NCBI RefSeq assembly: GCF_020360975.1
Contig: NW_025408668.1
Span: 1,860,001-1,924,000, forward strand
Length of the DNA: 64,000 nt
Reading direction: 5' to 3'
Origin: Hirsutella rhossiliensis
Taxonomy: Eukaryota; Ascomycota; Sordariomycetes; Hypocreales; Ophiocordycipitaceae
Shown: positions 45,321 through 54,051 of the stretch, piece by piece
Numbering within the stretch: the first letter of the stretch is position 1
How the letters are laid out: each line of letters begins with the position of its first letter
Translations under genes and position numbers: made by a program
Notes under the pieces: generated by a model
The model's database searches: none
Seen by the model: only the letters and a program-made list of their open reading frames with translations
Told to the model about the DNA's origin: nothing

Positions 45321-46618
45321 GAAGAGGGCGCCATACCCGGTCGGGAATGTCACCAAACCCCGGGGTTTGGCACGGCATCCGCTGGTTGGCTTTGCCGGCA
45401 TCTCCAGTAGGTGCCTCGCAGCATGCTTCGCATTGAAATATATCAGATGACGGGCCCTCTTGCTCACTGCGACATGGAAATCAGACAACGTCGTCTTCTG
45501 ACCCTCAAGGTCTGCACGGCGCAAGACGCCACCGAGGTGGACAACGAACGGGCAGTTTCACAGCATCTCAGATCCATCGATGCTGAGCACCCCGGCCTGG
45601 AGATGCTACGGCTTGTTGAAGATGATTTTCAGCTATCCGGGCCCCATGGGATGCATCGGTGTTTGCTCCTGCGGCCATTGGGCCTGACATACACCAAGTT
45701 TCGCAACATGTTTCCAGACAAAGCACTGAGCAAAGAGATATTACAGCAGACTTTGCAGTTGGTCCTCTTGGGGCTGGATTTCCTGCACCAGGCGAGGGTG
45801 GTGCATACAGGTTTGTCCCGTTAAGCCGCCGGGCAAGCTTGCAACCTAATGGTGTTCTAGACATATCGCCCAACAACATCCTCTTAGGTGCCACGGATCC
45901 CGCAGTTTTCTCGAGCATTGAGCAAGCCGAGTTTGAACGCCCATCTCCTCGAAAGATACTACCGGATCGCGTTATCCACACTTCGCGAGCGATGCCAATC
46001 ACCTTCGGCTCGCCCGTCATCTGTGATTTCGGCGCCGCCCGCATAGGAGAGAATCACCGCGGGGATGTCATGCCCGGCGTTTACAGAGCGCCCGAGGTAA
46101 TTATGGACATGGAATGGAACTCGAAAATCGACATTTGGTCCGTTGGAGTCATGGTGCGTTACGAGGCATTCCTGCTGCATCTCTTTGTCCTGACATGGCA
46201 CAGATTTGGGATCTGTTCGAAGGGGGCCGTCTTTTTCGTGCTGAAAAAAAGGGCCTTCTCAATGACGGGCAGCATCTGGCCGAGATGGTTTCTCTTATGG
46301 GACCACCGCCGAGAAGTTTCTTGGAACAGAGCCCGAGGTGCAGGCAATGCTGGGATGGTGAAGGTCCTATTCCACAACTGGCTGTGTACTGTCTGCGCTG
46401 TAAGCTGACAAAAGCCAGGTGATTGGGTCGCTTCAACTCCGATCCCCAACCAGTCACTTGAGACTCGCGAGAGGCGTCTCAAGGGTAAGGACCAAGAGTT
46501 GCTTCTCTGCCTCGTTCGAAGGATTCTGCGATGGCTCCCAGAAGATAGGCCCTGCGCAGAGGACCTGTTCGAGGATGACTTTCTAGTGCAGCATCGACTC
46601 GAAGACGCGCTGCCGTGA
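45321..46618 (+). CDS. SRPK-like protein kinase of the fungal 'HTD' type, 5' end incomplete
   Basis: Protein kinase related to SR-protein kinases. In-phase exons are up to 45406, then 45485-45810, 45861-46153, 46204-46363 and 46419-46618 (stop). Visible core: glycine-loop text [17 protein letters not shown]-type Lys in [26 protein letters not shown] as the catalytic loop (Thr in place of the Arg of HRD, common in this subfamily), [15 protein letters not shown] and [16 protein letters not shown]. The C-lobe then runs through [18 protein letters not shown] to [15 protein letters not shown]. All four introns are GT-AG. The N-terminal exon is a problem: no Met lies in frame with the glycine loop after the TAG at 45318, and expected N-lobe text appears in another frame, suggesting a deletion or frameshift. 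It may be a recent pseudogene or may have an undetected first exon. Confidence 0.65.
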
Positions 46619-47296
46619 ACACACGAGGGGGTATTCGTACATGAAATGCACATGTTTTCTTCCCGGATACCCATCTACCACGGCGCAATCTAACATGGGA
46701 CGGCGTGGAATCCAGGCAGCGTTTTGCGAGCCGGCCACTCTCGGATACGACTCCCTGTGGGCTTGAGGAATCAGAATTCTTTCCGCCCCTTCTCTGGACG
46801 GCAATCCTATAGGACCGACAAAGACAGAGTATTCTGGCAAGAGCTGCCTGGCGTAGCTGCGTATCAACTCGTCTCCGAGGGCGACGCCCAGACCTCTCCT
46901 GCATTGCCTTTTCACGGCCCCATGGCGCATGGAGGAATAGCCGGGCACGCCATGGCGCGCAAAAGCTAGACGGCGCCTCTTCGCTCGCCACAGGGGCTTA
47001 TTTTACACCTTGCCTACCTATTTCTGCGCCTCCTCTGCGCAGAACTTTGAGTCTCCTTTCTCCGGTCTCCTTCTCCTCTTGCTCTATTTAGCCATGGCTT
47101 CCCCGTCTCCTTTCTCCGGCTGCACGCCACGATAAATCAACTACAGGATAAACCCCGACTTCTGTCTTGCTGTCCTTGCTGTACCCAGCTCCAACGTTCG
47201 CCATCATCGCCAAAGGCAGCCTTTGTTGGACACGTGAGAAGCCGACGGAGACGCACACTTACACGCACATTTACACGCACAAACAAACACCTGCAC
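46619..47296. other. Intergenic region
   Basis: This lies between the kinase stop and the secreted-protein start, both on +. From about 47000 it becomes CT-rich, with a CA-rich leader just before 47297, as in a promoter. No gene is seen. Confidence 0.5.
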
Positions 47297-48088
47297 ATGC
47301 GCCCGTTGTTCACGGCCGCCTGGGCCTGCCTGCTCGCCCGGGCAAGCTGCTCCTGGGTCTTCGCGTCGGGCCTGGAAGACGGCGACTACACGGTGACGCT
47401 CCCCTGGGACAGCTCGGCCTCGGCAGCAGCCGTGGTGACGAAGCGAGGCAGCCTCCCCCCTCCGCCCGGAGACATAGACATGTTCACCGACCCCGAGCCC
47501 CCGCTGCCGCCCCTCCGCAACTCGTCATACCCCGACCATATCCCCCTCCCCAAGAGCAAGTACTTTTGCCGCTACGACACGTTCCCCTTTGCGCCGCGGG
47601 CGTACCTCGAGGCGCGCCAGCACTTCCAGGCCTACTGCGAGATGTACTTGGTCCCGGACCGCACCATCCACATCTCGGTCGCGCGCAACGGCTCCCTCGG
47701 CATCTTCGCCTGCAACCTCGCCGAGAACCCGCAGCCGTGCTCGGAGCGCGAGTACAAGTGGGCCGAGGACAAGATTCTCGACCCGCACTGCGGCGACCTC
47801 GTCTCGGGCCAGGTCGAGATGCAGCGCTGGCTGAAGTGGTATGGCCGCGCCTATCCCGGCGACATGCTCTGTCCGCCGCAGATTAAACAGCCCTTGGTTC
47901 ACCTCAAGAAGCAGGTCTGGGAGGGCATGCCAAAGTTCATCCCCAGGCCTCCCGTCGTTCACGATAAGCCTGTCGTGGAAAACCCTGTCGTTGACAAGCC
48001 TGCCGGCGATGGACCTGCCGACGGCGACTTTCCCAGCGACGACTTTCCCAGCGATGACTTTCCCGACGACCATGGGCCCGGGCCTTAG
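47297..48088 (+). CDS. Secreted protein of unknown function with acidic Pro/Asp tail
   Basis: Single exon, 263 residues from the ATG at 47297. The frame is open further upstream, but this Met directly precedes a signal-peptide-like stretch (MRPLFTAAWACLLARASCSW). The mature protein begins with a Pro-rich segment (LPPPPGDIDMFTDPEPPLPP). A central domain of about 130 residues carries Cys in YFCRYDTFPF, FQAYCEMYLV, GIFACNLAE, QPCSER, DPHCGD and DMLCPP. Six cysteines in even spacing suggest three disulfides. The tail has two imperfect repeats, one VVHDKPVVENPVVDKP and one DFPSDDFPSDDFPDD, and is strongly acidic. I do not recognise the family. A small secreted, Cys-containing domain is compatible with an effector-like or wall role, but nothing shows it. 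Confidence 0.7.
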   Translation: MRPLFTAAWACLLARASCSWVFASGLEDGDYTVTLPWDSSASAAAVVTKRGSLPPPPGDIDMFTDPEPPLPPLRNSSYPDHIPLPKSKYFCRYDTFPFAPRAYLEARQHFQAYCEMYLVPDRTIHISVARNGSLGIFACNLAENPQPCSEREYKWAEDKILDPHCGDLVSGQVEMQRWLKWYGRAYPGDMLCPPQIKQPLVHLKKQVWEGMPKFIPRPPVVHDKPVVENPVVDKPAGDGPADGDFPSDDFPSDDFPDDHGPGP

Positions 48089-49300
48089 TGGGAAGGAGAG
48101 CATGTCCACTCGAGCCCAGATCTCACTCAACGTGCGCCCACTGCGTGCCACCTTCGCCGTCAGGTTGTCTGCAGCCTTAGCAGGGGCTTGTCGACTGCCT
48201 CTGGCAAGCCCGTGGAAGGGGTGGATGAGGCTTGGCCGGCAGCAGCCGTCGCGGACAACGGAGGGGAGTGGTGATTCGGGGTTGCTGAACAATTCTGTGT
48301 CTCCGGGCCGTGGGCGTGTCCTGCCTCGCTTCATCACCACGACTGAGTGTCACTTGTGGCCTGTCTGTAGCCACACCGTGAGCGGCACTCAGTCCAACCA
48401 CCATCACCCTCAAATGGAGCCTGCCGACGCGCTGGAGTCTTGGTCTTACCGTAGTAAACCGCTTGGCCTACGAAGTATGTATAAAGATATGGAGCAAAGC
48501 TATAACTAAGCCTGCGTCTGGAGGACACAGCAGGTGTGCGAGTAGCAGCTTCAGCTTTCGTCTACAATAGGAGGACAGGGGGCGGGAATCCTGTCCGGCA
48601 ATCGACCAGAATAGAAATATGCGCGAGTGAATCCAGACACGATATGGCGTCATACTCCGCAATGCGTAGGCTAGAGGCAACGCCAAGGGCAAGATATGAC
48701 GCCGCAAGAGGCAAAGGCAGAGGCAGAGGCGGAGGCAGCGATCTATCCCTTGGGATGCCGCTTTAGTCGGCGGCACCCCGACGGCTTGTGGTTTGGAATA
48801 AGAACGCGATTACGATATAACCTACGAGTGAGTAGGCAGAGGCAGCAACTCAAGTATCCAGTCGACTAGCCCGTTGAGCAGTCGGTCGAGCAGTCGGTCG
48901 AGCAGTCGGTCAAGTCGATTCTACGGCGCCCAACGCAGGTCCAGCGCAGCCAGCCACCGTCTTGCATTCTCATTCACCACCGAGCTTCCATGCGCTGCTC
49001 GTAAGTGCTGCGCATCCAGCGCTCAACAATAGCAAGGCCCCTGTCGGCCGCCTCCAGAGACGCGACCCTTCCCCCGTCATACCATGACGGTTTATGCCCC
49101 CTGAAGAAAAGCCGCGTATGCTCCCTTTATCTTGCCAATCCCCAACGCCGCGCGCCCGAAAGAAACGATAAAACAAAGAGCTGCCTCGCATTCTCGACCG
49201 AGGGCCCATACCATGACTTGCAAATCCCACCTCAACCGACCCTGTTGTCCAGTTCATCACTACGCGCTCGCTCAACAGCCCCCCCTTTCGACACAAAAGC
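48089..49300. other. Convergent intergenic region
   Basis: 1.2 kb between the secreted-protein stop (+) and the Tcp11 stop (-). It contains simple repeats: AGAGGC units near 48712-48737 and a 12-bp tandem repeat at 48876-48911. No gene is seen. Confidence 0.5.
48876..48911. repeat. Three perfect copies of a 12-bp tandem repeat
   Basis: GAGCAGTCGGTC occurs three times head to tail and is followed by a decayed copy (AAGTCG). Confidence 0.9.
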
Positions 49301-52300
49301 TCACGACTGCTGCGCCGGAGGCTCCAGCTCCTCCTGCTGCACTTTTGTCGCGACCGCGTCCCACCAGGGGCTGTGCGCCGCCCTGTCCACCGCGCCCACC
49401 TTGTCGAGGAGGTCCGACATGTGCCTGACCTTTTCCACAAACTCGGACAGGCCCAGGCTGGCCAGCTTCTCGCCCGCCGTGTTGGCCGCCTTGACCTTTT
49501 CGCTGGCCGACCCGGGCGCCAGCCGCGCCAAGATGTTGCCGCGCAGTCGCGTCAGGAGCAGCCGCAGCACGGGCTCGCGCGGCTCCGCCGACTGCTGCGA
49601 CATGTCCTGGCCGGCGCTCAGCACCTTGGTCACGAGGGCGCGCAGGTGCGTCTTGGTGGCGGCGGGCATCGATCGCCCTGCCTCGAGGGCCGCCATGGTC
49701 CCGTCGACGGTGGCGCCGAGCGAGGCGTGGTTGGCCTCGAGCACCGCCATGATGCGCGATGCCTCCGTCTTCCACTGCGTCCTGACATCCCGTTTGAGCA
49801 GGTTCTTGCACTGCAGCAGGACGGCGCCCACCGTGATGATGCGCTGCGCCATCGTCGAGACGTCGTTGATGCGGCCCAGGTCAAGGCGCAGCATCGCCGG
49901 CACCTGCTCGGCTGCGATGGGCGTCGGCTGCGTAAAGACGTCGACCAGCATCTGCGCGTAGAACCGCGCCGCAGTCGGCTGCGACTTGGCGTGGCCGATG
50001 CCCTCCGGGTCCCGCCTCTGGACCTCGGCCATGACCTTGGACCTGGCAGACCTCCAGGCCGCCTCGGCAGTGGCCAGACTCATGCCCGCGTCGGCAATGT
50101 CCGACGCGAACCTCTTGGCCTCGTACTGGGCGGCCGACTCAATTAGTTGCGGCGCCGCAATCCGGAGCAGGTAGTTGATGTAGTCGCAGAGCATCACGTC
50201 AATGAATCCGTTGAGCGCCTCGACCCGGTCGATCAAGTCTCCGTCGCCGAGGCGGTTCTGCACCAGGTCGTTGACCTCTTCGTCCCGGAATGGAGCGCAC
50301 AGCTTGGGCAGGAGGGAGCCCATGGCGGCGAAGAACCTTTCGTACGAGAAGCTCCCCAGCGCAAACTGCCGCTCCGCCATTTCCGGGTCGAGAATCTCCC
50401 CAATGAGGTTGTACATGGAGTTGCCCGGCTTGAGCAGCCGCTGCAGCTTGTCCCTGATGTTGCCGGCCATGAGCATGAAGAAGCGAAAGTTGGCCTCGCC
50501 GTCTTCCTCGGCCACGGCAGCTCGCATCTGCGCGTACAGGGGTCGCGCCAGGACAGCCTGCTGCTCGACGTACTCCTCCCACGGGATCTGATACTCCTTG
50601 TTGATTGCCAGCTCGTGCACGACGACGCGGTTGTCGGGAAGCAGGCCGTTGAGCCCCGACTTGATGACAGTCGGCCTGGCCTCGCTCCTGCTCGCCGGCG
50701 TCGCCGGGGGGGTCAGCGTCTGCGATTCGGCCGCGACGAGACTGCTGGCCGTCGCCGTGGCCTCTCCCGAGGCGTTTTCGGTGACGCGGGGCTTCGTGTC
50801 CCCCGTCTGCTTCTTGGCCCCGCGAGTCTTGCGGGCCTCGCTGACGGCCTTGAAGATCATCTTCTTGCCCCTCTCCGCACCGGCCAGCTTCTTGATACGC
50901 ACAATCAGCATGAGCTGGCTGTCTTGGATGCTTTGGCGGTACAGCGCCGTGGCTGCATCGTCGGTCGTGTCCTTGACCGTCTGGAAGATGGCGTCGAGCT
51001 CGACAAACTGCATGAGCATCACCTCGATGAGCGCATTGGAGTCGCGCGACTTCCACGCAATAAAGGCGTTGTAGAAGACGGCGTAGGCCTCGGGGAGCGT
51101 CTTCTTCAGGGTCGGGGGCATCGTGTACCGGTTCCAAGACGTCAAGCGCAGCAGCATGTTCTCAAACGCAATGAGCAGGTCCTTGGCCTTGCGGATCAGA
51201 TCCTGCAGCTGGGGGTTGGCGAGATCCGTCGACGGCAGCCGGTGCGCCGCGAGAGCGTCGTCGTCGTCGGCGTCACCCCCGCCATCATTCTTGTTGATGA
51301 GGACCTGATTCGGATGACCGAGGATGAGGTAGGCACTCAGAAAGGTGCGGACGGCAGCCAGCTCTTCGACCGAGCCGGGCGCTCCCTCCTGGAGGCCGCA
51401 TATCCGGAGGAGGCGGGCAGTGATGAGAAGGACCTTTTCCTGCGCCAGCAGCTCCACCACGGCATCGAACGAGGTGTCGCGGATGCCGTCGACGGACAGA
51501 CCGAGAGCATTGAACTCGTGAATGACTTGCTTCTTTGTGCGCCCGCGCCACCAGCTCTGGATGCGAGCGACGGCGGCGTCGTCATCCATCGGAGGCTTGT
51601 CGTTTTCCTTTACCTGCGGCAGGACCTCGACGCCGACGGGCTTGCGAGCAACGAGGCTCGGGCCGCGGGTGCGCATGGTTGCGGTTTTGCTCAGAATCTC
51701 CTCGCGCCGCCTCTCGGCCTCGGCCAGGCGCTCCTCCATCTTTGTTCTCATGGTAACCATCTCCTGCTCGCGCTTCTCCTTGGTCAGCTCAGCCACCTGC
51801 TTGGCCTTTCTCACCTCCTCGGCGCAGTTGGCGACAATCTCGGCCAGGTTGCGCTCCCTTGCCTGCTGTGCAGCGAGGGCCCGTTCCTCGGACGACGACT
51901 GGCCGCGTGGGGCCGCCTTGGCTAGGGCAGCCCGCAGGCGGACCTTTTCGGCATGGGCAGCCCTGTCGGCCAAGCGAGCGCGACGGTCCTCGAGGAAAGA
52001 CGCGCGGCGCAGGTGCTGGGCGACATACTTGCTCTGGTCCGCCTCGCGGGAGGCCGGGTGATGGATGGACGAGCATCGAGAGTGGGCGGACGAAATGGAG
52101 TTGCGGCGCGAGGAAGCAGCCGAGCCCTTACGGCGCGCCTGTGAGGGACGATAGAAGCGGGCGGCAATGTGAGGGGGCGGCGTGTAGACGCGGTCTTCTT
52201 GTTCCCGGGCGTCGTCGTCTGCGGGAGGCATGGCCAGGTCGAGGTCGAGATCCATAGTCTCGTCCGAGTCAGGGCCGTTTGACTCTTGAAGATTGCGCGA

Positions 52301-52333
52301 GAGCTCGGACAGGTCGGGCGACGGACGGCGCAT
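49301..52333 (-). CDS. Tcp11/Sok1-family protein with IQ motif
   Basis: Homologue of T-complex protein 11 and yeast Sok1, a family linked genetically to cAMP/PKA signalling. Single exon, 1010 residues from the first ATG in the open frame (MRRPSPDLSELSRN at 52333). The frame is open to 52597 without a Met, so an upstream exon is possible. The N-terminal part is Ser/Arg-rich. Residues of about 115-235 form a long charged, Ala/Glu/Arg-rich helix, probably a coiled coil. An IQ-like motif (VARIQSWWRGRTKKQV) follows and could bind calmodulin. The Tcp11 domain fills the rest (SWNRYTMPPTLKKTLPEAYA, DYINYLLRIAAPQL, LGRINDVSTMAQRI). A Lys/Thr/Ser-rich insert lies in its middle. The large antisense frame at 50147-51925 is a shadow. 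Confidence 0.88.
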   Translation of the reverse strand: MRRPSPDLSELSRNLQESNGPDSDETMDLDLDLAMPPADDDAREQEDRVYTPPPHIAARFYRPSQARRKGSAASSRRNSISSAHSRCSSIHHPASREADQSKYVAQHLRRASFLEDRRARLADRAAHAEKVRLRAALAKAAPRGQSSSEERALAAQQARERNLAEIVANCAEEVRKAKQVAELTKEKREQEMVTMRTKMEERLAEAERRREEILSKTATMRTRGPSLVARKPVGVEVLPQVKENDKPPMDDDAAVARIQSWWRGRTKKQVIHEFNALGLSVDGIRDTSFDAVVELLAQEKVLLITARLLRICGLQEGAPGSVEELAAVRTFLSAYLILGHPNQVLINKNDGGGDADDDDALAAHRLPSTDLANPQLQDLIRKAKDLLIAFENMLLRLTSWNRYTMPPTLKKTLPEAYAVFYNAFIAWKSRDSNALIEVMLMQFVELDAIFQTVKDTTDDAATALYRQSIQDSQLMLIVRIKKLAGAERGKKMIFKAVSEARKTRGAKKQTGDTKPRVTENASGEATATASSLVAAESQTLTPPATPASRSEARPTVIKSGLNGLLPDNRVVVHELAINKEYQIPWEEYVEQQAVLARPLYAQMRAAVAEEDGEANFRFFMLMAGNIRDKLQRLLKPGNSMYNLIGEILDPEMAERQFALGSFSYERFFAAMGSLLPKLCAPFRDEEVNDLVQNRLGDGDLIDRVEALNGFIDVMLCDYINYLLRIAAPQLIESAAQYEAKRFASDIADAGMSLATAEAAWRSARSKVMAEVQRRDPEGIGHAKSQPTAARFYAQMLVDVFTQPTPIAAEQVPAMLRLDLGRINDVSTMAQRIITVGAVLLQCKNLLKRDVRTQWKTEASRIMAVLEANHASLGATVDGTMAALEAGRSMPAATKTHLRALVTKVLSAGQDMSQQSAEPREPVLRLLLTRLRGNILARLAPGSASEKVKAANTAGEKLASLGLSEFVEKVRHMSDLLDKVGAVDRAAHSPWWDAVATKVQQEELEPPAQQS

Positions 52334-54051
52334 CGTGTCGTTGTCGGCTTGAGAGAGGGGGTGCCCGCTAGAACAAGAAGGGTGGACGCGGGCCACGACG
52401 AGGGCGGGCCCGGGTTGTAAGCTATTGGAGCAGCTTGGAAGAGCAGAGCGGCCGACCACCGGGGTCACGACTGGGCTCGGCAGGTTGTGCTGCGGATCGG
52501 CGGGCCTGGCGAAAGGCGCGAGTCGGGTCGGCGGTGGCGGATGACGCGGCGTCTGCGAAGGCGGCGCAACGAGAGCTGCGAGCGTACCAGATGACAAGGC
52601 GGAATGTCAATGTCAGCGTCAGCGGCAGCTGGGAAAACGGAGGCGAGGGCTTGGTTGCAGCAGGCACCGGAAGAGGAGTGTGTCGGAGAGAGGGGGGGCA
52701 GGCTTAAGAGAGGGCGAAGCAGAAGACAAGAGAAGGCCCAAGAAGCGGAAAACTGGTCAAGCACGGAGAAGAAGAGGCGGGCGAAAGATGCTCCCACGGA
52801 AAAGAGGGCGAAAACGAGAGGCGGCAGAAGAGAGGCGGCAGAAGAGACCCGAAGACGCGGGAGGCATTCGTACCCAAGCTCTGCTTGCGGTGCGATGATG
52901 CGATGTTTTGGACGAATGAGGGTCGTTTTGGCCGCGAGGAGGCTGGAAATGGATGACCCGCCGCAAACATTGTACTGTACATACGTGCAAAGTACTGCGC
53001 ACATGACGCAGGTACCTTACCTAAGGTAGGTAGGTACCTTGCCTTTCTCTCGCGCGCGCGCAATGTACCTTGGTACATGTACAGTATCTCTCAGACTTCT
53101 TCACCAGCCTCTCCTTTTCTCCCTGCTCCTACCAAGTAGGTAGCTGATACAAGGCCGTACACGCAACCGCAGAGCCTCTTCTTCCCTTCAACGGTTCCCC
53201 ATCTCCCGCCTCAAGCATCCGCTCCTGGGCCTGCCCTCAGGTACCCGGTGGGCCTGATTAGTCATGGCGCTACTTCTGCCACTCCACGCGCCCCAAGAGC
53301 CTCTCACCGGGGGCCCTGTAGCTAGCGCCGTCCGCCTGCTGACTCCGGGGGAGCAAGCATCATATGATAGGGCCTCGGGCGCTAGAAAATGCCCTGAATC
53401 AGCAGAACAATGTCGTCATGCGTCACTTTCGCCTTCAATAGATCAAAGACAATGCAGAAACGGGCTTGCATCGTACCATGCATGTCTGTATTACGGTATT
53501 CATGTATTCCTACTGAAGCTGCTGCTGCAACCCCGCCGAGACAGTCAATTTTCCGAGGCACAGCGCTCAACTCACCCAAGCACGTCATCTCACTCTCACA
53601 GACCTTTGCTTGCTTACCGTCAACTCTTGACAACCCACGTTTGCATGCGAACAGACGCCGTCTGCCAATAATGGCCTGTGTCTGTATGTACTCAATTCTC
53701 CTCGTTGTTCTCTCTTTTTGGCTTGCCTGTTTTGCGTCTCTGAAACTGTATTACAGCCACATTCGTCCACAGCCGCCTCCCTGGCGCAGACCCAATAGAC
53801 CAACAGTGCCGGCCTTGGCAGGGCTGCTTCGTAGAGAACTGCAGGCCGCAACGGTAACCGGTTCTTCTTATCCCTTAGCGCCTAACCGTCCCCTTTCTGC
53901 GTGTGCACTCCTGGTTCCATGTCATGCGTGTTACCGGTTCCTCGCCCGTTTACTCCATCGCCCGTAAGTTTCTCATTCATCGTATCGTCCTGCTTCCGTG
54001 TTCGCACGCTTCCGTGTTCGCACCCGTCTCCCGAGCACCTCCGTGGTACCG
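52334..54051. other. Intergenic region between Tcp11 and PTP genes
   Basis: Promoter region of the Tcp11 gene and 3' end of the PTP gene. It contains GTACTGTAC (52972-52980), a TACCTTACCTAAGGTA-type palindrome with GTAGGTAGGTACC near 53011-53038, and ATGTACAGTAT near 53077. Frames here are short and unrecognised. Confidence 0.5.
53011..53038. promoter_or_regulatory. Inverted-repeat cluster of GGTACC / TACCTTACCTAAGGTA
   Basis: A GGTACCTTACC arm faces a GGTAGGTAGGTACC arm around the centre CCTAAGG, which could form a hairpin. It lies about 0.7 kb upstream of the Tcp11 start. TAGGTAGGTA also occurs near 11281. Function unknown. Confidence 0.35.

Noticed and set aside
50147..51925. 592-codon + strand frame opposite the Tcp11 gene
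   Set aside because: Its translation is Leu/Val/Asp/Gly-rich with no family motif. It follows from G/C-ended codons on the sense strand, where Tcp11 motifs are clear.
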